This document shows, piece after piece, positions 45,131 through 57,947 of a stretch of DNA of 64,000 nucleotides. The position numbers and the translations under genes are program-made. Each line of letters opens with the position of its first letter. Positions within the stretch are counted from its first letter, which is position 1. Location: NCBI GenBank assembly GCA_037957365.1, contig JARHVA010000001.1, forward strand, positions 11,851,501-11,915,500. The letters run 5' to 3'. Under the pieces are notes generated by a model. The model saw nothing but the letters and a program-made list of their open reading frames with translations. It was not told where the DNA came from and made no database searches. The stretch is from Torreya grandis. Its lineage: Eukaryota; Streptophyta; Pinopsida; Cupressales; Taxaceae.

Positions 45131-46590
45131 TTGAGACAGAGTTTATCTATCTACATGTATACATTGTTTTATGGTTATTTGAATTATGAGCTTACATATA
45201 TGTGATCTTTGTTTATGCTCATGTTCATGGTGTATGATTTATATTTGGTGTTCATTTCTTATGATGTGATGTTTATATTGCTTATGGATTGTGTTATGTT
45301 GTTCAAGTATTGTGCTTATGGATGTTAGACGTTGATATAAACTTAACTAGGCATGACATGCTTTTGATTTATGGTTATGCTTATGACTTGTTAAATATTA
45401 ATGTGTATGTACTACATTTGTAGACTCTATACATTTGGTTTAAAATGGTTGATTTCTTAAATACTCATGGACATTATGGTTTCATGGTTATGTTTGTGGC
45501 TATGCTTTGTTGCTAATTTGGCTTAAGGTCAAACACCCAAGGTAAACGAATCAATGATACTAGATGAGAGACTAAAGAATATAATCAAGAGATAATCATC
45601 ATCATGAAAATATCAACTAGTCACGATAGGGTAAGAAGAGGGCATGATGCTTCTTCATTGACAAGGATTAAAATAAAATCAAAGTTAAATCAGCTTAATA
45701 AATATAAGCCCTTAGAATGCTTCGTATTAGCATTTGTTAGTTGGTTAAAAAGGTGTCTTGACCACATAATGTCAAGTTTGCTTAAAAATACCTCACATAT
45801 AGTGGTAAAAGGGGAGATGGGTGAAAATGGAACTCTATTGTGATACTAGCATGCCTCCATTGTAGGTTTCCAAATAACCAAGATAAACAAGCCTATGCCA
45901 AAGTGTGTAGATTGATCGATGCAGCAAGTCTACTTGTGAGGGCTGATTACGGCTTTCACATTATTATGTTGTTTTTGAGGGTCTACTATGGCTTTCAAAA
46001 ATAGTTTATTTTTGTTGTGATTTTGATAATGGGTCCTTTATTGATTGCTGTATATAAGAAGATGATCAATGCAGGAAGCTTCTTAGAAATTGCTATGTTT
46101 TTTAAAAATTCTTACTTATCCATCCTTCGAGGAGTTGTCTAAGTTTATGTGTTTTGCTTAATGCTTTTGATATTTATCCTTCAAGGGAGCAATCCACCTT
46201 AAATTTTGGCCATTTCAAATAGATTTATAATAGTTGTCCTTCAAGGGAGCAGTCTGTAAATACTAGGAATGACCCATGATTGCTAGTGATAAAATTTTTG
46301 TTATTTTGATTTGATTTTTCTTAACATAGACTTGTTGAGATCGACTTAGTGGTTCACCTTTATAAAGGCAAAATTAAAAGCACAAGAAGGTTAATTAGGT
46401 GTGAAGAGTTTTAGGTGACAATGATCATGGGAATCCATCTTATGAAAGTGTGGACAGTACCATGAGAACCATGCCATGGGTAGAGCCAGGATACCCATTA
46501 TTTAAGATAAGGCTATACAGTTTTAACCGATTGCCCCTAAAATAGGGAAATGGAATGTGGGTAGATAACAATGGATGAGCTTAAGGTAGA
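45131..46590. other. Tat-B spacer between antisense ORF and pol
   Basis: AT-rich, no recognisable gene. Three copies of TCCTTC-A-GGAG with GTC or ATCC (about 46124, 46188 and 46237) form a small dispersed repeat. Confidence 0.4.
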
Positions 46591-47770
46591 CAAAAGGTGA
46601 ATTCAATCCTTCTCAACAAAAGAATGTATGTAGATGTGAAGCATTGAGGGGCTCAGGTTCTCAGTGTCCTTTGAAGGAAGACAATCGATAAGCTCCTAAT
46701 CCATACTTATGGGTTATGTTATAAGGTCCAATCTAATTGAAAGCAAACTTGCCTTACTTGATTTTTTCCATATTAATGACATGTTGGTTTTCCTTTAGGA
46801 TGAGATCTTTGATATTGAATTCTCGCACTTTAAGGTGTTTATTATCGATACACTTGACATGTTCTTGATAGAAATGAAGATGGGTAAGGGCTATTAAATG
46901 ATGCTCATTAACTCAAGCTGGGCTAAGTGGTGTTGACGATAATCATCCTCTGAAATAAGCTCTTGAAAATATATATGAAGAGAGGGGATTTGAAATTCAA
47001 GAGGCAAGATAGCCTTTGCTCCAAATACAAGAGATAAAGGGGTGTCACCCATAGGGGTCCTAATGCTAGTATGATATGCCCATAAGGTAAAGGGAATGTG
47101 CATATGCCAATCCCAACTAGATTTATTAACCAATTTAGTTAGCATTTTATTAAGAGTTTTGTTAGAGGCTTCTACCTATCTATTATCTTGAGGGTGATAG
47201 GGTGAGGAGAAGCTTAACTTGATGCCAAATGCATAACACAAACCTTAGACTTGCTTGTTCTTAAAGGATTTACCATTGTCGATGATAATCCTATGAGGAA
47301 CACTAAAGTGGTAGATGATATGATGGTTGATAAAGTTGATAATATTTTTCACTTTGGTCGAGATTAGAGGGATATCCTTCACCCACTTGGTAAAATACTC
47401 GATCACCATGATAATAGAATGGTGCCACTATGAGGAATGGGGATTAATTTTACCAATAAGGTCTAGACCCCATTGTGATAAGGGCCAACAATTGATGGAA
47501 ACCTGAAGGCTATGGCTAGGTGCATGATGTAAATTATCATGGTGTTGATATTTGACACACTTTTTCACATAATCACAATAGACTTGGTTAAGGTTAGACC
47601 AATAATAGCTGAGATAAAGGTTGCACTTAGCTACAATGAGGCCACTAATGTGTTTCCCACAAATTTGATCATACATTTCCTTGATAGAATGAGAGGATTT
47701 GTGACTATGTAAGCAACAAAAGAGGAGACCATCAATGTTGTGTTTGTAGAGGATTCCCCCCATAATGGTA
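46591..47770 (-). pseudogene. Tat-B integrase remnant
   Basis: The zinc domain (47763-47428) reads GGILYKHNIDGLLFCCL, CGKHISGLIVAKCNLYLSYY and YVKKCVKYQHHDNLHHA, with the second Cys of the CxxC pair changed to Tyr. The core continues with IDNGKSFKNKQV (second D), SFSPYHPQDN and VEASNKTLNKMLTKLVNK (E). The open frame 47145-46894 carries WAYHTSIRTPMGDTPLSLVF. The C-terminal domain (FNLIGPYNIT, GAYRLSSFKG) is near 46760-46620. In-frame stops are present. Confidence 0.88.
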
Positions 47771-48059
47771 TAGTGAGAGGTACTCTAGATAAATGATCTT
47801 TGAGCATTCTTGGAGTGGCCAGAAGGAACTATGCCAAGGTTAAGGTAATCAAAGGTTTGTTGATACCAAAGGTTACCTTGGGTCTCCTCCACATTGAAAA
47901 TTATGGGAGAATTTGGTTTGACATAGGATGGTTGGGTAAGCCTATGGATAACAATAGATAGCTTAGACTCTAAGGGTGCAGATAGGATCTGAGAGGTAAG
48001 GGAAGCTATGGTGTCAACAAACTTGTTAGTAGATCATGGGGTTGACTGGATGCAGTAGT

Positions 48060-48480
48060 GTTTGAATGATGTTAGGAGTTAATCAACTAGTTACTTGTAC
48101 TACTACAAAATATCATTCTTACACTGGTAAGAGCTATTTATTTGATTGACCACAAGTTGGGAGACACCAAAAATATTGATTATTTTGACACCTAGGGCTA
48201 AGGTAGTTTAAGCACCTATCACTAGGGCTTCATACTCAGCCATATTATTGGTATATTAAAAATCAAGCATGAAGAACAAAGGTAGAGTCTCACCATCAAA
48301 GGGGATAAGGATGGTACCAACTCCCCCACCATTCTAAAACTTTGATCTGTTGAAGAACATGGTGACTTGATAAGTGATATCCACTTGAGAGAGGGCCGTG
48401 ATAGACTCATCAGGGAACTCAAGAGGAGGAGGTTGGTTTTCTACTAAAGGTACTTTGTCTAATTGGTCAGAAATGACTTT
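48060..48480 (-). pseudogene. Tat-B second (archaeal-like) RNase H domain
   Basis: The minus strand near 48345-48120 reads NGGGVGTILIPFDGETLPLF and, after a stop, YTNNMAEYEALVIGA, then GVKIINIFGVSQLVVNQINS. The NN-AEYEAL motif with catalytic Glu is typical of the additional RNase H found in Tat elements. It lies after the first RNase H and before integrase. Confidence 0.82.
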
Positions 48481-48999
48481 CCCTTTAATTGAATTTTATT
48501 GAAGGAACTCAAGGTCTAACTTTGATAAAAGCATGAGCCATTTGGCCATACACTGGTTTTGGTATGGCTTCGAGTGCATGTACTTGAGTAGGTTGGTATT
48601 AGTTATGAAGTAGGTTTTATGGTTAAGAAGGTAATGGCAAAGTTTGGTAGCCATGAATACTAAAGCTAAGCAAAGTTTCTCAATATGGGTACACCGAGTC
48701 TCATACTCTACACGTGTGTAGCTAATGTAGTATATGACTTTCTTTCTATGTTATTCATCTCAATGAACTAGCATTGTCCTTAGGGAATGGTTGGTGGCAA
48801 AGATATATAGGTAGAATGGTTAGTCATCTTTGGGAGGGGTGAGGATAGGTGGTGATAAAATGTACCTTTTGAGTGAATCAAAGGCCTTTTGATAGTCACA
48901 ATTCCACTTGAAAGAGACATCCTTCTTCAAAAGGTGGTGGAAGGGTTGGCATCAATCCAAAAGTTAGGAGATAAAATGGTGAATGGATTGCAGCTTTCC
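48481..48999 (-). pseudogene. Tat-B Ty3/gypsy-type RNase H remnant
   Basis: The minus strand gives KAFDSLKRYILSPPILTPPK, FYLYIFATNHSLRTMLVH, then YISYTRVEYETRCTHIEKLC, LALVFMATKLCHYLLNHK and KWLMLLSKLDLEFLQQ. The order matches a canonical gypsy RNase H directly downstream of RT. Stops and a changed first Asp (ATN for ASD-type) are seen. Confidence 0.82.
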
Positions 49000-49760
49000 C
49001 TATATGCTATGGAGTTGTTTAAGGTTGATGGGAGGAATCATGTTGAGGATGGATTTGATCTTGGTAGGATAGACTTCAATTCTGTTAAGGGAGATGATAA
49101 ATCCAAGAAGCTTTCCTGAAAACACCCCAAAAATACACTTCTTGGGGTTAAGGTGGACATGGTAATGGATAAGTTGCTCAAAGATGATCTTTAAAATGGT
49201 TAAGTGATCCTTTTGGAGTTTAGATTTTTTGAAAAGGTCATCTACATAGTCCTCTACAATATTATGGATAAGGTCATGGAAGATATAGGTCATGGCACAT
49301 TGGTAGGTTGCACTAGCATTCTTTAATTTGAAAGGCATGACTCTATAACAAAAAGTTCCCCAAAGGGTGGTAAAGGTGGTCTTGTGTTAATATTTGGGTG
49401 AAATTAGGATCTGATTATAACCTGAGAACCCATCCATAAGAGATAACATCTCATTGCTAGTTGTAAGATCAACAATTTGGTCGATGCTAGGTAAGGGAAA
49501 GTTGTCTTTAGGGCAAACAAGGTTGAGGTCATGAAAGTCCATAAAAATGCATAGTCTCCCTATGTCTTTAGTGATAGGTACAACATTTGATACCCATTGG
49601 GGGTAGTCAATGGGTTGAATAAAGTTGACAAAGAGTAGATGTTAAAGCTCTTCTTTGATGAGAAGGGCTATGTGCGGATACATGCATCGAATCTTTTATT
49701 TGACAAGTTTGGCATCATGGTGAGTGACTATGTTATGGGTAGCAATCATAGGGTCAATCC
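49000..49760 (-). pseudogene. Tat-B reverse transcriptase remnant
   Basis: The 5' part (about 49740-49340) gives PIDYPQWVSNVVPITKD, MDFHDLNLVCPKDNFPLPS and a TLMDGFSGYNQILISP-like motif, partly broken. The open frame 49338-49000 reads MPFKLKNASATYQCAMTYIF, VEDYVDDLFKKSK with an intact YVDD box, LNPKKCIFGVFSGKLLGFII and LNMIPPINLKQLHS. The RT is recognisable throughout, but upstream stops disrupt it. Confidence 0.92.
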
Positions 49761-50930
49761 TAGGCATATTGCTATAAGACCAAGAAAATGATATGTTATG
49801 GTCTTAGAGGAAAGACAGGAAGTCTCAAAGTTCCTCAACATTCAACAATTGGTTGATTTTGGCAGTGCAGGGGTTATCCAAAATACCCAATTTGATATCC
49901 GTGATGGATTCGTTCAACATGGTCAAAGACATGAGAGGAAAGGATTTTTGGATTGAATAATTTGGGTCACAAAGATAGGTGAGAATAGAATCATCATCTT
50001 AGCATTAAATAGTGTTAATGGTAGGAGAGTCTTCTTGTATCATCTCAAGATGGGTCAAAGGGATGGTTACAGTCGCCCCCTCCTAATAATAAGTGATGGG
50101 TCCAAGGCTGATCATGTTGATGGAAAAAAAGATAGATGGGATGATGTTATCACCCTCACATGAAAGTGGAAGTGAGGTCAATGAGGAAGGGATATCTTCA
50201 TCAATAATGGTAACAACAAGTTGTTTGGATTTCTTATTATTAGGTAAGATGAAACTAAGTCTGTGTTTCTCGTGTGGCTCTCTAGTTTTGATAGTGACCA
50301 ATTCATGTGGGACATGCTCATATTGCCTATGACCAAAGCCTTTCTAAACACATCGATGAAGGTATGTCTTTGTGAAGCTTGGTTTATCTAGGTAAGAGAA
50401 ACTGGGAATGAATGGTTGAGGTAGAAGAGAGGTGGTAAAAGCATCAAGGGATTTATCGAGTCCCCCATAGATAAAATAGGTCTAATGATGGGGATGTCTA
50501 AAGGAAATGATAGTCCCAACATTAGGGTCATATCTTGGGTGGTTGGTAAGTTTCCTATACTTATGATTAGTAGGGAAAGCATCAAATGATAAAAGGTGGT
50601 ACTCCCCCAATGAAAGGCAATATAACATGGATTCCAAAGGATCTATGGTAGGGATTTGGTGTGAAGGTATAGAGGAACTAGTTGATGCCTCATTAGTATA
50701 AGGGGTTATCATATTTGCTTTGGTGGTTGAAGGTTGTGTTTTACCTACTAAGGGTGTTTTGGATGGGGGTATGAGGACATCATTGGGGCAATAGGTCATG
50801 TTGTATGTTGAGAAAGGACTCAGGTCAGCCTGGATGGTGATGACCCAGCTTTCATTCTCAAACTTAATGCAATGGTGGAGGGTAGAGGGAATGCAACCCA
50901 TGGATCAAATCCAAGGTCATCCCAACAAGA
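49761..50930 (-). pseudogene. Tat-B connector between protease and RT
   Basis: Open frames 50901-50482 (starting MGCIPSTLHHCIKFENESWV, VITIQADLSPF) and 50301-50083 continue the polyprotein. The GCIPSTLHQ-KF and ITI-AD words are typical of the stretch after the protease in this family, but no catalytic domain is expected. Pro/Thr/Ser-rich segments are common. Confidence 0.7.
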
Positions 50931-51260
50931 CATTGTATTAGAATTCACCTTTTACAACATAGAAAAGTTTAGGGAGCATGCAGGGTTCTAAATGGATATG
51001 AAAGATGATAGTTCCTAAGGAAGTGGCCATGGTATCATTGAAAGAATGAAGGATGGTCAAAGATTTAGATATGACATTGTCCAGCAAGTTGAGTTGGTTA
51101 TAGGTGTGAGAGGAGATAATGTTAATACTAGCTCTCCCATCAATCATGACCCATTTGATGTGAGTTTGGTTGATGTAGGTAGTGATAAAGAGAGGAATAT
51201 TTATGTCCTCGAGATGGATGGAGGATATTTATAAATCCTTGAAAGTAATAAGGTTGGAAA
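50931..51260 (-). pseudogene. Tat-B aspartic protease remnant
   Basis: The open frame 51147-50938 reads MIDGRASINIISSHTYNQLN, LLDNVISKSL, SFNDTMATSLGTI and MLPKLFYVVKGEF. The active-site motif, D-G/S-G in relatives, is D-G-R here. The FND and LGTI blocks are conserved in the family. It would process Gag-Pol but is probably inactive. Confidence 0.85.
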
Positions 51261-53060
51261 TATGAAGCGTACTGATAAAGGAAAGTAGAGGTTGGGGGTC
51301 CTCAAATTGGACCTTAATAGATTGCAAAGCCTTTATTAGTGCTTGGTAGTGATGGGGAGAGGTAGAGATTAACTCATTCAAGCTCATTTTTATCAGGGTC
51401 TACTTAAGTTGTTTGAGAATAACTCTCCTAATAGATTCTGAGGGGTTAGATTGGGAGGTGCCTAAGATAGACACTGTGGGTTTAGTCAAAGATGGAGATG
51501 GTTAGGTGTAGGTTAGTTGGGAGTTTGATGAGGGGTATGTCTAAAGAATGGACACCTTATCCCTCCCCTTATCCTTCTATTTTGCTCTTGTGACCACATT
51601 GATAGTATGGATAAAAGGAGAGGTTGAGGTAGAGGATTGGTCAGATTCATATTCACTTTCAGGTGGGAGTGGAGGAGTAGGTGAGTATTGGGTAGGTATG
51701 GTTGGTGGTAGGATTGGTATGGGACTTATAGGAGGTTCATCTTTTAACATATCATCCTCATCATAAAGCTAGTGGATAATGGTTTGGAGAGCTTTGCATT
51801 TCTCTATATCATGGTCAGGTGTTCTATGATAAGAACACACATGGTGGTCATTGTACTAGACAAGTTTAAAAGGTCGAAGGTCAAAGGGTCATATGGGAGG
51901 TAGGGATAAACAAAAGGTTTATAATAACCTATGGAAAATGGTCAAGTAGGATTCAGCCAAAGGTGGTAAAGGTTTAGTAATTTTTGCTTTGATGGTTGAA
52001 GTAGGAGTATGTTTGGAGCTAGGTTTGGTGATATGTGCTTTGGGTAAGATGGTATGATTGGTCGATGGCTTCATTTTAGGAAAGGAGGTTGGTGATCTAG
52101 GGGTAGAAGATCGCAAGGAAGGTAGATTAGGTATTTTTGGCATGGTGAAAAGAGGTGCATCGAATAGTAACTATGAAGGTGTAACCAAAAGAGGTGGTGG
52201 GGTTTTGGTAGAGGCAATTGGCTTCCTACTTAAGGTAGAGGGATGAGGCCCCAGAATGGAGGGCAAGGTTGAGGGAGGAAATTTTTGGACCTTCCATCCT
52301 TTGTGTGGTTTCACCTCTTTGGTTGCTTTAGTTTGGTGTTTGGTTGGTGGATTCAAAGAGGTTAGGTCTAACTTCACATATGGTGACTAAGGTTTGGTGT
52401 AGGGAGGATACCAAAGTTTTTGATTGGTTTGGTTGGTTTGGTGTGAGAAGGTGACTCATTTGCTTGGGGTATATGTGTCTCAAATGGTTGAGGGAGTCTT
52501 GGATTGGTAAGAGTAGTTGACAGGGTAAAAACTTGGATGGCAAAGGTGATGGATTTTTCTACCAAAGGTATGGTTAGGGGTTCTTGTTTGGTGATATAAG
52601 GTAGCCCTAAATGCTATTAGGATGTGGCTCAATCTATGTCAGGGTTGCAGATAATTTCTAATTTTTTCACTAGCCTAGAGAATGGTTTATAGGTTGGTTT
52701 GATTCCTTGAATAGTGACCTGAAAGATAAGCTCCTAGGTACAGACATAGGGATGGTAACCTCATCCTCTTTATTAATCAAAGGATGTGAGGTTAAGATAG
52801 ATGGCTTCTCTATGGGAGAGGTAGACACGGTGGTTCCCTCCTCAGGAATGATTTTTGAAGGGAGAATGGTTTGCTTGATAATCAAAGGTGAAGATAAGAT
52901 GGAAATAGTTGGGAATTTTGGTATATCAATTAAAAGGATGGTTAAAGACTCCACTACTTCAGTAAGTGGAGGGGGGAAGATAGTTTTTTCTCTATTTGGG
53001 TTTCTAAAGGAAGGGAAGGTAAATTTTCTACCTCAATAAGTATAAAGGGTGAGAGATAAA
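51261..53060 (-). pseudogene. Tat-B gag-protease linker, low complexity, with a second Cys-His module
   Basis: The minus strand is rich in Pro, Ser, Thr and Lys over 1.8 kb, with open stretches in several frames that are compositional rather than separate genes. Near 51850-51790 it reads HVCSYHRTPDHDIEKCKAL, a CxxH-x5-H-x4-C module followed by QTIIH. A similar module occurs at the end of gag (53340-53230). No other domain is seen. Confidence 0.6.
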
Positions 53061-55150
53061 TAGGTTACTCAATAGGATCTTTAGCAATGAGTGTGTCAAG
53101 AACCATGTTAACTATATGAGTATCATGAGAGCACTTGGTGTTGTTTCTCTCATTCTTGGTAGGAGCATGGTTTGGGAAAGGTTGCCTAAATATATCAAGG
53201 GCTTGGTTTGATGGTGCATTGGGGTTATCCAATGTAAGCTCCCCCTTGTCAATTAGGGACTGTACAAGCCTTTTGAAAGTGTTACACATACTGACGTCAT
53301 GTCTTATAACCCAATGAAAGATACATAGGTCATTATCATTGTACCAACTAGGTACAGGATGAGAGGAGTCAAATTATTGGGGTGGCTTGATGGGAGGAAG
53401 TTGAATGATACTAGCTTTCAATAACTTCTCCAAGATGGAAGCATAAGATTTTTGAAGTGGAGTGAATTACTTGTGGTTGTTTTGGGTTTAGCTCCTCGTG
53501 TTTTTATTTAAGGAACTAGAAGAATTAGATTGGTTAATAGAAGGGGGAGGAGCAGCTTTTAGGACAATCACATTCATGGTTCCCTTGCTTTTGGTGTTGG
53601 TATTGGACTAGTTACTTGACTTAGAAGAAGAAGCCTCATTGGTTTTATAAGTTGAGTTCTTATTTTCGAGCTTTAAATTTCCTTTGTCAATGGCTCAGTT
53701 TTATAACTTACATGCCATGGTAAATGATTAATCTAAGGTTTAGAAGCTTTGGACATGCAATGTTGAGGAGATATGCTTAGCACATGCCCAAGCAAAGAGC
53801 TTTATGAGTTCAACTTGAGGCAAGAAAAAAGAAAGTTAGTTAATCAGGATCCTCCAATGAGCCACAAAATCAGCAATGGATTCATCCTCAAACTACCAAA
53901 TAGAGTAGAGGTTTAGTGATATAAACTTTCTTAGATATATTGATCAAAAAATGGTCCAAAATTTTTTGATCTAATTGGGTGAAAGAGAGAAGGGAGTGCT
54001 TAGGTATGGCACTATACCAATCCAATGTCAGATAGGCTAGAGACATAGCGAAGGTGTGGAGGAGAAGGGCATCATCATAGGTGATGAGATAACAATAATT
54101 CCTAAATGCCCTAAGGTGTTATTAGAGATCCTCTTTACTTTGAAATTTAAAGAACTTGGGAAGTTCCCATGGAGGGGGATACGGCCTCATAGGTACGGAC
54201 GGATGGATGGGATCATTATAAATTTGGTTATATGATAAGATGTCGTAAGCACCCAAAATGGATGAATCTAAGGTGGTCATCTTTTTCATAAGCATATTCA
54301 TTATGTCGACTTGGGGTTGTGCACTCGAAGGGTTATAAGATGCATACTAATATGATGGTTAGGAGACATGATGATAGTGGGTAGAAGGTTGGGAGGTTGC
54401 CACATATGGGTAAGTGGATGTCAATGGTTGGGTGGAGGATACATGAGGGTAGGTAGAGGTAGGTGGTTAGGTAGTGGGTACATACCCTTGTATATTAGGG
54501 ATGTATCCAAAGGTTGGTCCAAGGGGTGCTTGTTGGATAGGAGTGGTAGTTGAGTTGGTGATCGATGGAAGGGTGGTAACCCTTGTGTTAATTGGTGGCA
54601 AGGTAGGGGTTATGGACACCACATGGCTTTGAAGTGGAGTAGTGGTTGATGGGTTAGAGGTAGTTAAAGGGAGGTTGGTAGTGCTAGAGGTAGGCACTCT
54701 TATTGTAGAGGAGTGGTTGGTAGGAGTAGAAGGTATAAGGGCAGTGGTAGTTTGAGTTGGTTGGTTTTCAATGGCAGTCTCAAAAGGGTTGTTGGTTGTT
54801 AAGGAAACTTGGGTAGTCAACGGTTGGGTAGTAACCATGGAAATGGAGGTAATCCCCATGAGATGGGGAGGCATGCCATAAGGTAGATTTACGAATGGAT
54901 TCAAAGCTGAGATACAATAATATGTGGTTGTAAGGTAATGTTGTAAGGCCATGGGATTGTTATCTAAAAAAGAGACAAAATTTGCATCTCCTTGAGGGAC
55001 CTCCCAAGGGAAAGGAGGACTTCTCTAGGGGTGAGGAGAGTCTGTTGGTTTGAAAACATAGTCCATGGATGAAGAGGTAGAAGAGGTAGGTTGGTTTTGT
55101 GATGGGTTTTGCTTCACAAGCTCTCTTCATTGCTGGTGAGTGAGAACCAT
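53061..55150 (-). pseudogene. Tat-B gag remnant
   Basis: The start is the ATG at 55150, in frame with the open stretch 54952-54467. This N-terminal part is extremely Thr/Ser/Pro-rich (TTQPLTTQVSLTTNNPF and similar). The capsid core lies at about 54190-53780: YPPPWELPKFFKFQSKEDL, HLRAFRNYCYLITYDDALLL, HTFAMSLAYLTLDWYSAIPK and SFTQLDQKILDHF, a well-preserved retrotransposon gag domain. The C-terminal module at 53340-53065 reads CIFHW-RHDVSMCNTFKRLVQ, then LIDKGELTL. Stops occur between the parts. Confidence 0.85.
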
Positions 55151-55860
55151 ATGAGAAAAGAGAGATAGAAATCACAAATAGCCTCACTACTCAAACAAAG
55201 AGAAGACCAAAAAATGATCAAATAAATCAAATCACACTCTAAAATAAATGTTAATCCCTAGAGTTTTAATTAATCTTGATTTTGGCTTATGTCGTAAGAA
55301 AACATGTGACTAAAATTGGTTTGTAGAGCAGGTACTAAAAGAAGATCTAAGGTTGGTTTCAAGTTGTGTTTAGGTGATCAAAAGGAATCTGTATTGGAAT
55401 TAATACATGGTTTGGTATTGGGGCCTACCCCCTCACTTCACACATTTCAATGAGAAGGGTGTCAGGTGCTCAGCCAATATATATTGATATCTAGAGATTA
55501 TACTCAACCAAAGCATTGAGTTAGTCCTCTTTGGTAATGACCTCCAAGTAGGATCATCGAGAAAGAGTAAGGTAGTTTTTAGGTGATGAAATCTTAGTCA
55601 ATCCTTGTATCAAGTATGTTTGATGTTTAATTGGTGAAAGTGGTTTGGTTTAGTGTGTGAAATAAAGAGTGAAGCTAAGATAGATTACTTTGCCTTTTAA
55701 GTTAAGCTATGTGAACTAAAATTTCAATCAATAGATGTATGCACTTGATTTTAAGCCCAAATAAAACTTTTGATTTCATTAATGAGCATAGAATAGAGAG
55801 AGAATGTAAGTAAACAAGAGCCCAAGTAGAGACACAAGCATCCCAATGAGCATGCCAAAA
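55151..55860 (-). other. Tat-B leader and primer-binding-site region
   Basis: About 700 bp upstream of gag. Next to the 5' LTR the minus strand reads TTTTGGCATGCTCATTGGGA (the bases before 55861), a possible primer-binding site that I cannot assign to a tRNA with confidence. Confidence 0.5.
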
Positions 55861-57234
55861 TGTTTTAGTGAATTTTTGCTTATTATTTAAAAGAGGGAAC
55901 TACAAGAAACTAAGTATGGGTATGGTTAAAAAACTTGATTGATTGTGCGTGCATTGAAATCAGAAGATTATGAAGAGCTCCTCTTTGGCTTGGGAGGATG
56001 ACCTACAGCTAAGAAATCACTAAAGTAAACTTGTTTGTTAGTCAAATAGTTGAATGGATTGTCTAGCGATAGCTAGATCCCAGAAGTGAGAGCTTCTTTA
56101 GGGGCTATCAATCCACACATTTTAAACAATTAAGCTTATAAATAGAATAGAAGGTACTTGCATCAATAATCAAAAAATTGTAAAATTGAATACAAGAATT
56201 ATTGCTAAGAAATATACTAAAAATGATTAAATTAGTGATAAACTAATCAATACTAGTGCTAGGGAGTTGGGGTATGCTTTAGAAAATTAGAAAGGGGTCT
56301 ATGAATAGGTAGGAACATAGAAAATTAGGTTTAATTGGGTGTAAGGGTGAAATTAGCTTGTTGGTTTTCACTGACATAGTGAATGTTGGTGGTTGGGTTA
56401 ACCATTAGTGATTAAGGTGACCATTGGTGGTTAAGGTGGCCATCATCAGTTGGACAAATCATCGGTGGTTGAGTCAATCATTAATGGTTACTGCGTCTGT
56501 ATTTGGGCTGGTAAAAAGGCTGATTGATGAAATCTAAAAGATGGATTTTGAGAGATGGGTAAGGTCTAAGTTTATTATGAAATATAAATGAAGTAAATGA
56601 ATTTTAAGAAATAAGTACTTGTCTTATAAAAAGTTGATTAGGTGTATGGTTGAGGTAATTGACCTGTTGGTGGAATCTAGTTTGATTCTAACAAAGTAAT
56701 GATACCTAAAAACTTGATGGAGAGGTGGTAGAAAATTGACTCTCTGATATGATTATTGGATTGTTGATGGTGATTGACCTGTAAGAAATAAACTCTTAGA
56801 TGCACAAGCTCTTGATAGCAATTACAGATGGATTTTACCTCCTAGCTCCTCTCTTCTTATAGGCACAAGCAAGAGGTGGAAGTGAAGGTTCAACTGGGTT
56901 GTATAATTATAAATCATCCATGTAATGGCTAACAACAGGGTTTAGATAACTTATATTTAGAAAAGCTAGGTGGGTGGTTTGCATGCTTTTGGTTAAAGCG
57001 GTGGACCCTGGTCATTGATGGTCAAGGTGACCATTAACGATTAACCTGATCATCGACGGTCAAGGGTAAAGGATAAAAAGGGGTAAAAGTTTAAGATAAG
57101 TTAGTTTAGCTAAACTGACTATGGGTAAGCTTAGTTAAGGTTTATATGGTTAGGTTGGTCCTAAGAAGGTCCCAAGGTAGTCAAGGAATACTTCAACAGT
57201 CGAAGTCATAGTGTGCAGATTTTTGGTGTCTACA
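55861..57234 (-). mobile_element. Tat-B 5' LTR
   Basis: 1374 bp. It is collinear with 40160-41641 but has only one copy of the 120-bp unit. On the minus strand it begins TGTAGACACCAAAAATCTGC and ends CACTAAAACA. The region near 56390-56500 holds several ACCATTGGTGGTT-like words. Confidence 0.92.
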
Positions 57235-57239
57235 CAAAC

Positions 57240-57947
57240 CTTTTTGCATGATTTTCTTCAATTTTTTGAGGTGTCAATTAGGTGGGATATGAAAATGATG
57301 GTGCTATAAGGTGCATTCACAAACATTAGTGAAAGGTCTTTGTTTGACCAACCTTTTTTCTTCATCTAGGTGTGCCCTTGGTATGGTTTTAGATACATTA
57401 TTAGGATGAAACATGTGAACCTCTAATTGGATGCTATCTTTGATACCACCCAAAAATAGGTTAGTCATATTTTCCTTAGTGATGTTTGCCACACATAAGG
57501 AGATATTTTTAAATTAATGAATGTAATCATTTATAGTCCCAGGTTAGTGCAACTTGGCTAGTTGGTTGAAGTAGTTTTCAGAGACATTGTTGTGATAGTG
57601 GATCTCAACTCCATGGAAAATATTGACCATGAAATTGGGACACCCTTATTTTTATTTTGAGCACACAACCATCGATACCAAATGAATTGCTCAGGTTCTA
57701 GACACAGAGCCATGACTAGCTTTTGTGAACAGAGAGTCTAATGTAGATCAAATAAATTTTCAATTTGAGTAATCCATGTGAGTGGATCATTACCATTAAA
57801 CTTGTGCATGTCTACTTTTGGTAACAACAACTTCATACTATGGTTAGAATTGTGATTTTTTGGAGGAGGATATCCAAATTGGAGTGGTGGAGGGCTATTT
57901 TGTAATTATTGAGATGAAATTTGGCCAATTATCTAGTGATTTGTTGT
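57240..57947 (-). pseudogene. Chromo-B gag, middle part
   Basis: The complement of 57860-57240 reads KVDMHKFNGNDPLTWITQIE, FDLHQTLCSQKLVMALCLE, EQFIWYRWLCAQNKNKG and, in the open frame 57492-57304, NITKENMTNLFLGGIKDSIQ, LEVHMF and KTIPRAHLDEEKRLVKQ. It is collinear with Chromo-A gag. It is bounded on the left by Tat-B and on the right by the 57948-60849 insertion. Confidence 0.85.

Larger units (their letters stand above)
40160..57234 (-). mobile_element. 17-kb Ty3/gypsy Tat element (Tat-B) with an antisense extra ORF
   Basis: Direct LTRs (40160-41641 and 55861-57234) flank minus-strand gag, protease, RT, two RNase H domains and integrase, and a + strand plant-mobile-domain-like gene between pol and the 3' LTR. 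The flanks join Chromo-B gag in frame order, and CAAAA/CAAAC is the likely TSD. Size, two RNase H domains after RT and an extra ORF before the 3' LTR fit the Tat lineage. All genes are broken. Confidence 0.92.

Noticed and set aside
51900..53040. Many overlapping open frames on both strands
   Set aside because: They come from Pro/Ser/Thr/Lys-rich low-complexity coding DNA of the Tat-B gag-pol linker. Only the minus-strand polyprotein frame is supported.
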